Positions 54,903 through 64,000 of a stretch of 64,000 nt of DNA are shown piece by piece; the first letter of the stretch is position 1, and each line of letters starts with the position of its first letter. Both the position numbers and the translations under genes were made by a program. Where the stretch lies: the NCBI GenBank assembly GCA_023105745.1, contig JALGQZ010000018.1, forward strand, positions 10,367,338-10,431,337, read 5' to 3'. Below the pieces are notes generated by a model that worked only from the letters and a program-made list of their open reading frames with translations, did no database searches and was not told where the DNA came from. This DNA comes from Austropuccinia psidii. Its lineage: Eukaryota; Basidiomycota; Pucciniomycetes; Pucciniales; Sphaerophragmiaceae.

Positions 54903-56094
54903 GTATCGTTACTTCAAACAAGCAAGAGGCAAGAATAAATCTGAACACAGGAGAATACTGCACATGTTTTGGAATAACATTATCTACAAACACTTGTACC
55001 ATATTGGGAAAATAAAATTATACCAATACAAGCAGTGACGTTTAGCAGTGCAAATGAAAAAATGGACAACCTTGGAGCTAATTTGACAATTATTTTCCAA
55101 AATTCATCTCAATATATAAAAATTACATTGGTGTTTTGAGTAATGGAAAATTGTACTAGTAACCATTTCGTACTTGCAAATTATTACTTACCATTTTATG
55201 GCATAGATATCTCTAACCAAAAAGAAACATATTTTACCATAGGAACTAATCAAAGACAAAGGTTTGGCTTCTTAATAAATAAGGAACAAAAGTATGTTAT
55301 CAAACATGAGGAAAAACCGCAAAGAAATAATTATTAAGAAGTGAATGACTAAATGTGAAAGTATTTCATCATGAATTAACAGAAAAAATGAAAGAAACAT
55401 TGATTAACATACTGTATAGATAAAAAAGTGCCTTTGAAACTGACAAAGAACCACTAGGCTCTATCACAGGAAATGAGATTGATATTAATCTAAATTTAGA
55501 TAAACATTATCCACCCCTGTTAAGAAGCTCAGCTTATCCAGTCAGTCCAAGAGCTAGAAGAGCCTTAGAGGTACACATTAAAGAATTAATTTACCTAGGC
55601 ATTTTGAAACAATTAGGCCATAATGAACAAGTAGAAGTAACTAGGCCAGTCATTATATCCTGGAGGAATGGTTAATAAAGGATTTTAGGGCATTTTAGAG
55701 CTTTAAATACCTATACTTTCACTGACAGTTATCCAATACCTATAATTGATGAGACACTAACACAAACTTCACAGGCTAAGCTCATTGCAGCCATGCATTC
55801 CCTTGAAGGTTGTCACTAAAATGTGTCAATAGATAATTCCAGAAAAATGCTGAGGTTGATATTCCAATGTGGAATATATGAATACTTAAGAATGCCCTTT
55901 CCCATTACCAGAGAATGAAAAGCCCTAAATTACATGAAGAATAATCAGAGGAACGGCTGATTATCTATATTGATGATATTATAATTTTCTCAGAAACCTG
56001 GGACATTCAAATCACAAGATTTGAAAGAATATTACAGATGATAGTCCAAGTAAATATGAAAATATCATTAAAGACATGTCATTTTGCATATAGT
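54903..56094 (+). pseudogene. E4 protease tail and RT remnant
   Basis: Patches matching E2: VMENCTSNHFVLANYYLPFY, GIDISNQKETYFTIGTNQRQ, YPVSPRARRALEVHIKELI, FRALNTYT, IYEYLRMPF and IIYIDDIIIFSETWD near 55955-56005. Stops and indels are frequent. It ends at MKISLKTCHFAYS where the E5 LTR starts. Confidence 0.78.
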
Positions 56095-56853
56095 TGTAAA
56101 AAACACTATCCAGGGGTAAGGGTACTCAATCTTACACCCACTAAAATACATCAAACAAGAAAATAAATTCTGTTTATTAGTAATTGTTTTCAGCAATCCT
56201 CCTTTCTGAAACATGCATACAGCTTGGCTCATCAATAAATCCTGTGAACTCTTGTAAAGGTTGGATTGACCCGATAAAGTTTGGATCCACCATCCTGAAG
56301 CTTTATTGTCACTGAATACTACTACACCTCTGGTACAGATCCTGTAAATCCATACAGGAACTGTATTGCTCAAGCCAACTCAATGATCAATTCCTCTCAT
56401 GAAAATTCTCTGTCTGTATCAGTGCTCATGATTCTCACCTATACCAGCCCCTCGTTCTCCACCCTGGGGCTTTTCCCCAGTTAATTAATTTAGTTTATCT
56501 ATTATCTTATGAATATTCTTAATTTTTTTTGAGTATTATATTTATTGGTATGAATTCAGTCTTTGAATTTCTTTTTTGCCTATACAGTATGAGTTGTGGT
56601 GGCCATATACTTATTAACCCTTCTCTTTCCTTCTGACAGGTTCAAACAGTGGACCTGGACTTTTTTGTGGTTGGCTCTTTTATTCCTTTCTCTTATTATA
56701 TGTTTCTTCTTTCCTTATATTTCTTTTATTAGCAACTCTACTCTTACTACACTGTTAAGTGTACTCTGCCTTATTTTATTTTGGAGCCCTCCATAAGTGA
56801 GTCTCAGTTTACTGATCGCCAGGCCCTCTTTACTTAGCAGAGCCCCTGTAATA
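56095..56853 (+). repeat. E5 5' LTR, short or truncated
   Basis: Begins TGTAAAAAACAC and ends CCCCTGTAATA; the E3 LTR ends CCCCTGTGACA on its own strand. Shared blocks include TATACCAGCCC...CCTGGGG before AGTTAATTAAT and GAGTCTC...GCCAGGCCCTC near the end. At about 760 bp it is half the E3 length, so part of U3 seems lost. Confidence 0.7.
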
Positions 56854-56854
56854 T

Positions 56855-56868
56855 TAAGTTAATTAACT
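56855..56868 (+). promoter_or_regulatory. Candidate self-priming site of E5
   Basis: TAAGTTAATTAACT lies one base past the LTR end. It pairs with AGTTAATTAATTTA in the LTR (56479-56492) at 13 of 14 positions, the remaining one being G-U. Same position and spacing as in E3. Confidence 0.58.
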
Positions 56869-57543
56869 CACAATCGCTCCTTTCTTTTCATTCATTTATA
56901 TTCATTTCTCTCATTCTTTAATAATGACTCTTTTATTCTCTTATATTTTTTTCTCATCAATTTTCATCTCACTCATTTTCTTCAAATGAAAATTAATCCT
57001 TCTAATTTCTTAATCATTTCCAACCATTTCAATTTCATTTTCAATCCTGTAGTAAATCCAGAATTAATTTTGTTATCTATCCAGGTCTTATGAGGATTTT
57101 CTATTGATTGGTTGATTGATTTGGATTAATTGTGGTTATTAATTCAGAAATTCAGGATTCTGTTTGGATTGGACTGATTTACTGGCTTTGAATTCCTCAA
57201 GATAACTGATTGATCCTCAAGAATTCATTTTGATTATTGACTGTTTTTGACTCATCAAGATATTGAACTGTTTCCTGAAGATATTAATTGAATAATTGAT
57301 TCCTAAAGACCTTGATTTTCTATTGAAGACATTTATTGATTTATTGATTATTTAATTCTTCAATATTGTATTGGAATTTTACTTAAATTTATTTTTTAGA
57401 CTGACTGAATTGATTTATTTATTGATTGACTGTGATTTCACCTCAAGACCCTTGATTGATTCCTGAAACTTCATCAAGAATTTTCTTGTTATTAATTTGG
57501 CTAAGCTTTGATTCCTATTTGCAAGTATCATCAGATTTATTAA
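56869..57543 (+). other. E5 leader
   Basis: Simple TTGATT/GATTGATT-rich sequence without a credible ORF, the counterpart of the E3 leader. Confidence 0.6.
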
Positions 57544-58677
57544 ATTTCTTATTCTCACATAATGCCAGACAGAATAGCCCTGAAGAAAAGAATACTAGAT
57601 CTCAGAGAAACCCAGCTGTTCCCACTCCTACAGCAAAGGTTCCTCTTGACTACACACCAGCAATTGATCAACTGAGTGCAAAGGTGGACAGAGGACCACC
57701 AATGGAAGGTGCAGAACCCTCCAGAAGAGGGGGAATGAAATCAAGAAGAGAAAAATCATTTTATGGCTTTTTGGGTGGTTATTCTGTAGTTTCTGAAGGT
57801 GCAAGAGCAATAATAGGGGAAGTTGGAGATGAAGAGGGGGAAGAGTTTGTGGAAGAGGAAGATTATGGGGAACTGAAGTGGCAGATTCTTTGGCAAATGC
57901 TCCAGCGGTGCCTCAGAGTTCTAATCTATCCATTTCTAGTCAACCTCTTGTCTCTCAAAATAGAAAAAGTATCCTCAATATGGTGGAGAAGATGAATCAA
58001 TTTATGGGGCAACCCACTCAAGAAGTTACCCCCAGAGATAATTCTAAAGCCCCTCAATTCAAGACTCAATCAAAAAAGGCACCTGATTCTGTTTATGGTA
58101 CTCCAGCACATAAATTGAGAGTATTTATCCAATACTGTTAATTTATATTCCATAATGATGCAGCAAATTTCTTCTCTGGAAGGAAGAAAGGTCTTTACTC
58201 AACTTCTTTTCCCACTGTTAGAGCTGGAAAATGGATTGAACCCTACCTCTCAAATATTTCCAATGAAGATACTTCCTATCTCCTCAATGATTGGCAGTTG
58301 TTTGAAACCCTATTATTCACTCTTTTTGGTGACCCCAATTAAGTAGGGAAAGCTGAACAAGAGCTGGAAAATTTGAGGATGAAGGAAAGTGGTCATGTAT
58401 CTTTGTACATTGCTGATTTTAGAAGTTCAATGTGAATAATTGCAGACTGGGGAGAAACAGCATATAGTCATGTTTACAGAGAAGGATTGGCATCAAGACT
58501 ATTGGATCAGTTGGATTCTCACTCTGGTACTTTTGATACTCTTCAAGAACTCATGCACATCACCTTGGAATTAGATACCAGGTAGCATGAGAGGCAGAAG
58601 GAAAAGGGTGGAAATATAGAAAAGAAGCCTCCTGTCACTGGATACAATCTCTCAAGAACTTGTCAAGAATCATCTTC
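57544..58677 (+). pseudogene. E5 gag, first part
   Basis: KNTRSQRNPAVPTPT, GPPMEGAEPSRRGG and an acidic stretch lie in one frame (to 57876), then SKAPQFKTQSKKAPDSVYGT, then in other frames FHNDAANFFSGRKK, AEQELENLRMKESGHVSLYI and LMHITLELDTR. The order matches E3 gag. Stops (for example after SFRSSM) and indels are frequent. It is cut at QESSSK by a solo LTR. Confidence 0.78.
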
Positions 58678-58682
58678 AAAGA

Positions 58683-60182
58683 TGTCAGCCTGTGACTCAA
58701 AACAGAGCACTAGCATGACATCCAACATACCATAAATAATGGTATGACAAGTATTGAACAAACATAGTCAATACAGGTAATAATTAAGAGAAAACAATCC
58801 TCTTACATTAAACACCAACCTTATCCAAACAGAATAAGGAAACCTAGAGGAAAATAAATAAGTCAAAACCCTTATTTTCACCTCTCATCTAACTTATGCA
58901 TATTTAAGTTATCCTATACCAAAATGGTATTTTTCTTAAAGCTCACATAAAGAGCTACACAATGATATCATCCATGTTGTTGTAACACCACTACAACTGG
59001 AGATACCATATAACCTCATTTTCAAAACCAAGTCCCCGGAAAGTCAAAGAGGGCTTGTACAAAACTGTACAAAAGTATAACCAAATTAAAGATCTCAACA
59101 AGAGCTTTAATTTGAGATACCTTAGACCTCTGTATCTCTTAAATTGACTGAGGGATCTTGGTTCAAAGGTTTAACAACCAAAATACAGATATTCTGAAAA
59201 TAAGAAAATAAACAAACCCCTGTATCTTTGGCATACACTCATACAACTGTACAGTGTCATATACCAAACTGTAGGGCTAATCAAGCCCTACAAAACTGTA
59301 TCATCAGAATACAGATATCTTCCAAACTGAAGAAGATATCTGGTATGGAAGTTTTTGAAGCCTCATACTGATGTACAAAAATACATCCAAAAACTTAAAG
59401 CCCTTATAACTTTTGCTATTTTAAAGAAGGGTAAGCATGAAGCATACCAAATTGAAGAGCTCATTAAGCCCTTCAATTCTGTGCTCTTAGTTTCTTGATA
59501 TCTCAAAAACTGACCAAGATATCTTGGTTGGAAGTATTTTGGCCAATACTGGCCTGTACCAAACCTGTACCAACCAGTACAGTCTTAATACTCAAAATAA
59601 TCGTTGTTCAAAGCTTAAACCCGCCCAGAATGACTAATATTGGTCATACAAACACCAGAACAACGTCATCTAAGTGCTGACGTGGCAGGTGAAAAGTTTT
59701 TTCATCCTGTATTGATCCAGAATGATCATTTGTGGTCCCAAAACCACAATTCTGCCTCTACTGACGTCAGAATTGAGGATCCAGAACCACAGACTGGCCA
59801 ATGGAGTGAAAATTTTCACTCCTCTGACGTGTGAAGAGTAAATAACTCTTGACTGTCTTGAAAGATATAAAAAGAAGGGTTTTTGTCTTCAAAAATCCTC
59901 ATCTTATCTTTTTATTATATATTCTTACGTGACAAGACTGTTAATCATCAGTAGTGTCCTTAGAATACTTAAAGATATAATTAAATATAATTATTGTAGT
60001 GTATCTTTACAGTCAAAGATATTAGAACATTGCAACCCAGGTCCTCAGTAGACTCATCACCACTGTTACCACGTAGCAGTAGGACCTGAAGAATTTTTTT
60101 TATTACTTATTTTGACGTGTCACAGTCATAGTACTAGCTTGTATTTACTGTTTTTAAGCTTCTACATAGACTCACCCTGACA
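58683..60182 (+). repeat. Solo LTR of the E1 family in E5 gag
   Basis: 1500 bp, starts TGTCAGCC and ends CCCTGACA, flanked by AAAGA at 58678-58682 and 60183-60187. It is more diverged from E1 than the copies at 33852 and 61516 are, and may be a subfamily. Confidence 0.93.
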
Positions 60183-61178
60183 AAAGAGGTCTCACCACAA
60201 GAAGAATAAGAAGGGCAGAAAATTTCAAGCTTCAAAGAACAAGCCCCATTCTTCTTGCCTTAATAAGGACAACAAATTAATCAGTTATTAAAAGGAGATG
60301 AGGATTAAGGCATGGTTGTGTACTTATTGTGGGGGAGTCAGCCAATTGAAAAATGCTTCAAGAGACTTCAGAACAACGCTGGGTCATTAAGAGGCTTCCA
60401 TAGCAAGCAAGGAAAAGGCTCAGTGGGAACCATGATGTGTTCAATGGTTCTCACCTACTTCTAGAAAGAGCACAATTGTGCACTCTGAATACTAGTGTCA
60501 AGAAATATTTAAAATTTCTTATTTTTTCCTCTGTCTCTGATATTTTCTATAGTATCCTCATTAATTATGGTGCTACAAACTCTTTTATTGCAAAGAATTT
60601 TGTTCTCAAGTAGTCATTGACTATGTCAGAGCTCCCTGAAACAGTTCATATTTTCATTCTTGATTCAAATAAACTCCCTGCCTTGTTCATCACCCATTAT
60701 ACCAAGCAGGTTGTTGACTTGTCTTCATTCCCAAGCTTTGAATGGGACTTTTATATCATAGATTCCCCCAAGGGAGAAGAACTCATATTTGGCTATGATC
60801 TCCATTGCCATTTTAATCCCATGATTGATTGTAAAAATGGATAGATCACCTATGATCCTAGTGGTATTAATTGTTCTACTAGTAATGACTTGGCCACTGC
60901 TGTCAACAGTATTGCTCTGGTTTGTTGACTTAAGACACCTTCCCTTCCTTCTTTGGTCCATATACCTTCCATCATTCCCTCTCAGCCATTACTTCAATAA
61001 AGATATGAAGTCTTCAAAGAGATAAAAGATGTTGGAGGAAATTTTTCTATATCTTACCTTCATCTGTTTCAAAGGGATATGGCCCTTCCTCCTTTATCTT
61101 TTCATGCCTCCCTGGAGGAGCAGTGGGATGAGGAGGAACAGCCAGAAGAAGTTAAAACTGTTCTGAAGTTAGTCCCTC
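60183..61178 (+). pseudogene. E5 gag end and protease
   Basis: IEKCFKRLQNNAGSLRGFHS marks the end of the knuckle, whose first Cys pair is lost by frameshift. The protease active site reads LINYGATNSFIAKNF: the catalytic Asp is Asn (60563-60565). MTMSELPETVHIFILDSN and SFPSFEWDFYIIDSPKGEEL follow as in E3. Stops lie between the pieces. Confidence 0.78.
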
Positions 61179-61515
61179 TTTGTTATCATAAATAGTTTGA
61201 TCCATTCTCCAAGGTGAAAGAAGAGAAACTTCCTCCACACCACGCCTGTGATCATCATATCAAGATGGAGGGTCTTCTACCTCCAGTTGTTGTTATCTAC
61301 TCATTATCAAATCAGGAGTTAGAAACACTGTGGGCCTACATTTCAGAAAATGTAGAGAGAGGTTTAATTAAGACAGGCTCCTCTTTGACAGGAGAACCTG
61401 TCCTTTTTTTTAATAAAAAAGATGGTGGCCTTCTTTGGGTGTTGACTACCGCAAACTCAATGCTGTCACTAGGAAGAACAGGTATTCTGTTGCTCCAATG
61501 AATCAGCTCCTTACC
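61179..61515 (+). pseudogene. E5 RT, N-terminal part
   Basis: Encodes KVKEEKLPPHHACDHHIKME, IYSLSNQELETLWAYISENV, KTGSSLTGEPVLFFNKKDGG and then, after a one-base shift, the VDYRKLNAVTRKN block. It ends at MNQLLT where the solo LTR begins. Confidence 0.82.
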
Positions 61516-62946
61516 TTTCAGGATGAAACTATGATAAAGGTGTAAATAGGCTAAGTACAACTTTAACTATGTTTGTGACATGGTAAAAAATGGTTTAAAA
61601 AGATTTATAAGGGTTTAAAGATAATTCAATTTCAGATTAAAAGGGCTTTACTATATGTAATATAGTGGTGGTGAGCGCTGTTGAAAGCCCTGGGTGCAGC
61701 TTTATCTGTTGGGTTACAATAATAAAAGACTACAATAATTAAGATTTATAATTATACCTGATTATTAACCAAGAGTAGAACTGTTTTTGACAGTTTACTA
61801 TGTAGGTTATTCAAGAGCAGGGTGAGGAGACAACTCTGGCTGTGAAAAGCCTCCTTTTTATCCTGAAATGTGGTGGAAAGGGTGCTAGACCTTTCCACGT
61901 AGAGGAAGTGAAGATTTTTTCACTCTCTAGTACTGGCTTGTGGTTTTCAAACAGCCTGTATAACCTGTATTGGGCTCAGATGTGGATTTGAAACCACATC
62001 TGGGGAGTTTTTACCAATACAGGGTTAAAATTTTCATCTGGGGACCTCACAGCCTGATTCTGACGTGTATGACGCGTAGAATGCTGTACAGAAACTGTAT
62101 GGGACCCCAGTATTGACTGACATATGAGGTATTGAAGTAAAAACAAGCTTCTCTGTCTATTTTACACCTCATATTCATGGTTATGGGATATTATCCCATG
62201 GTAAAGCTGTGTATGACAGCAGGTGGGAATCTGACCTTAAAACAGCCATAACTTTGTCAATTCTTGAGATATCAACCCCAACGTTGGTTCAGTGTGTAGC
62301 CCTGTATGTGCTCTACACAATGGTATTTGGGTATCATTAAATATGGCAAAGTTATCCCATGTACAAGACTTTTGTACATTTGCGTGGTATAGGCAAAAAG
62401 CTGTATTGAGCTTATTTGCCCCATAATGTTTGTTCTAGTGGAGCTATGGGGAAATGGATGACACCATTAGATAGCCCTGATTGTTCTCTTTCCAAAAATA
62501 CCCCACTTCAAGTATCTCACACTAAAACTGTAGAAGTTAGCTGAGAGGTGAATGTTTTGTTCACCCTTATTTGGCCTGAAATTGAGCATAACTCCAGTAA
62601 TATTGGTGCTAGCTCAGTTTGGCTGGTACCATTGGATAGCCCTGGCTTAGATCTTCATTTTGAGTACCAATTTGATGGGGTTAAGTCTCTCCTTCTAGAT
62701 TTCAGATGAGAGGTGAAAATTAAGGTTTATGCTCAGCAATGACTTTGAGCAGGAATAACTTTGTTATTTCTTGTCCTATGGTGATGGGACTTATGTTTTC
62801 AGAAAGAGGTGAGTTTCCTCTTTCTTTTGATACCTTTTGAGCTGACTTGCCTCAGCTCCATGTTTTGGTGGTATCTTGGTTATACCATTGGTTTATGGTA
62901 TTTTGGATGTCCTGCTTATGCTCTGGTTTTGAGTCACAGGCTGACA
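61516..62946 (-). repeat. Solo LTR of the E1 family in E5 RT
   Basis: 1431 bp, starts TTTCAGG and ends CTGACA, flanked by TTACC at 61511-61515 and 62947-62951. Orientation is the same as E1. The start shows the same TG to TT change as the copy at 14-1421, so those two may share a recent source. Confidence 0.94.
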
Positions 62947-62951
62947 TTACC

Positions 62952-64000
62952 ATCTTTAATGGTTCCAATATCTTCTACAAGACATATTTTTGTGGTGCTT
63001 ATAATCTCCTGATAATTAAAGAGGGGGATGAGCATTTCATGGCCCTTGGAACTAAATATGGTATTTATGAATATTTGGGAATGCCATTCTGCCTTATCAC
63101 TGCTCTTGCTTCATTCCAAAATCCTGTAAATGATATATTTTCAGACTTATTGGATATTTGTGTTTTAGTTTATCTGGATGATATCATGGTATTTTCTAGT
63201 TCTGAGGAAGAAAATTTCAACCACGTGGCCTCTGTCCTCCAAAGACTGAGGGACAATAATTTTTTTTCTAAAGCCTCATAGTGTGTATTCCATGCCTCAA
63301 GTGTGGAATACTTGGGCTATGTTGTTTCAAGTGATGGCCTCAAGATTGATTCTCTAAAGTTTCAGCAAATTCTCAATTGGCCTCATCGCAAGACCATCAA
63401 AGTCCTTCAATCCTTTCTTGGTTTTGCCAATTTCTATGGTCATTTAATTCAAAATTACTCCAAAAAAATCACTTCTCTCACTTCCCTTTCCAGAAAATAA
63501 TCTCTCTTTACCTTAAATGAGGAAGCCCTTATTCAGTTTCAGTTCCTCAAAGAAGCTTTCACCACTGCTCCTATCCTGTCTCATGTTCATCCTTCTCTAC
63601 CAACTATTGTAGAGACTGATGCTTCTGATTATTCCTTGGGTGCTGTACTGAGTCAGGTGCATGAATCAGGAAAACATCCCATTGCATTTCATAATCACAA
63701 TCTGTTCCCAGCTGAGCTGAACTATCAAATCCATGACAAGGAAATCCTTGTCATAGTTTGGTCTCTCAAGCGCTGAACAGATTTTCTTCTTTCTATTTCC
63801 AATCATTTAAAAGTCTTGAAGGACCATTCTTCCCTTCAGTATTTCATGTATTTCAAAGTTCTTACTCATTGTCAGGCCTGCTGGGCTGAAATTCTCTCTG
63901 TGTTTCATTTCAATATCACTTACTGCCCATGTAGACTAGCCACTTTACCAGATGCCTTGTCATGTTGGGAAAACATGTACCCAGAGGGGGAGGTGGACTT
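62952..64000 (+). pseudogene. E5 RT C-terminal part and RNase H
   Basis: Continues FNGSNIFYKTYFCGAYNLLI, MPFCLITALASFQNPVNDIF, the metal site LVYLDDIMVFSS, VEYLGYVVSSDGLKID and LQSFLGFANFYGHLI. RNase H follows with ETDASDYSLGAVLSQVHESG, AELNYQIHDKEILVIVWSLK and LATLPDAL. The Asp of the usual KIDLRGAYNL is Tyr (YKTYFCGAY). Stops occur near 63280, 63500 and 63774. It runs off the window before integrase. Confidence 0.85.

Larger units (their letters stand above)
48964..56094 (+). mobile_element. Ty3-type element E4, 5' part, decayed
   Basis: Has an LTR of the E2 type (split by a solo LTR), primer-site candidate TTTGGCGCC, duplicated leader, gag remnants, protease and RT remnants on the plus strand. 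It inserted in Copia2 and is itself cut at 56095 by E5 inside the RT, so its 3' part lies beyond the window. Confidence 0.82.
56095..64000 (+). mobile_element. Chromovirus E5, runs off the right edge
   Basis: LTR, self-priming site, gag, protease, RT and RNase H on the plus strand, all closely related in order and sequence to E3. Split by two E1-family solo LTRs. The left junction is in E4's RT; the target duplication cannot be checked. Confidence 0.88.

Noticed and set aside
1..64000. CRISPR arrays, bacterial operons, tRNA or rRNA genes
   Set aside because: No regularly spaced repeats, ribosome-binding sites, tRNA B-box/cloverleaf or rRNA-like sequence was seen; the gene structure is eukaryotic.

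Overview
The window is a repeat-dominated stretch of a fungal nuclear genome, most likely a rust fungus (Pucciniales). This rests on AT-rich sequence, Ty3-type and copia-type LTR retrotransposons with canonical ends, and a host gene cut by short GT-AG introns of 57 to 110 bp. The gag-pol ORFs resemble retroelement proteins I recall being annotated in Austropuccinia psidii; that species guess is from memory, not from a search.

Layout, left to right. (1) 1-10095: Ty3-type element E1, minus strand; its 3' LTR runs off the left edge and is split by a solo LTR of its own family. (2) 10096-13882: 5' part of a related minus-strand element E1b. (3) 13883-16663 and 26960-27430: a minus-strand copia element (Copia1) cut by E1b and by E2. 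(4) 16664-26959: E2, a complete plus-strand Ty3-type element with AGCAT target duplication. (5) 27488-29100: degraded LTRs. (6) 29148-40137: E3, a minus-strand Tf1/sushi-like chromovirus with ATTAT target duplication, split by a solo LTR. (7) 40138-45479: the only non-transposon island, with an intact six-exon uracil phosphoribosyltransferase gene (minus) and a candidate two-exon gene on the opposite strand. (8) 45480-48963: decayed copia element (Copia2), minus. (9) 48964-56094: E4, a degraded plus-strand relative of E2. (10) 56095-64000: E5, a plus-strand chromovirus related to E3, inserted in E4 and itself split by two solo LTRs.

Insertion order can be read from the junctions. Copia1 received E1b and E2, E1b received E1, and E1's LTR received a solo LTR. 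Copia2 received E4; E4's LTR received a solo LTR; E4 received E5; E5 received two solo LTRs. Six solo LTRs have perfect or near-perfect ends and five also disrupt a sequence still recognisable on both sides. Solo LTR target duplications are GCTTA, ATAAG, CTTAT, AAAGA and TTACC.

The most interesting signal is in the E1/E1b/E2/E4 lineage. The 5' part of the long gag frame (ORF2) is overlapped by a second gag-like frame (ORF1), always with ORF2 in the -1 frame relative to ORF1. ORF1, not ORF2, carries the motifs shared between divergent copies. A second strong signal is in chromoviruses E3 and E5: a 14-base stretch inside the LTR is complementary to the sequence one base beyond the 5' LTR, as expected for Tf1-type self-primed reverse transcription. 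All the retroelement coding regions carry lesions; the uracil phosphoribosyltransferase gene does not.
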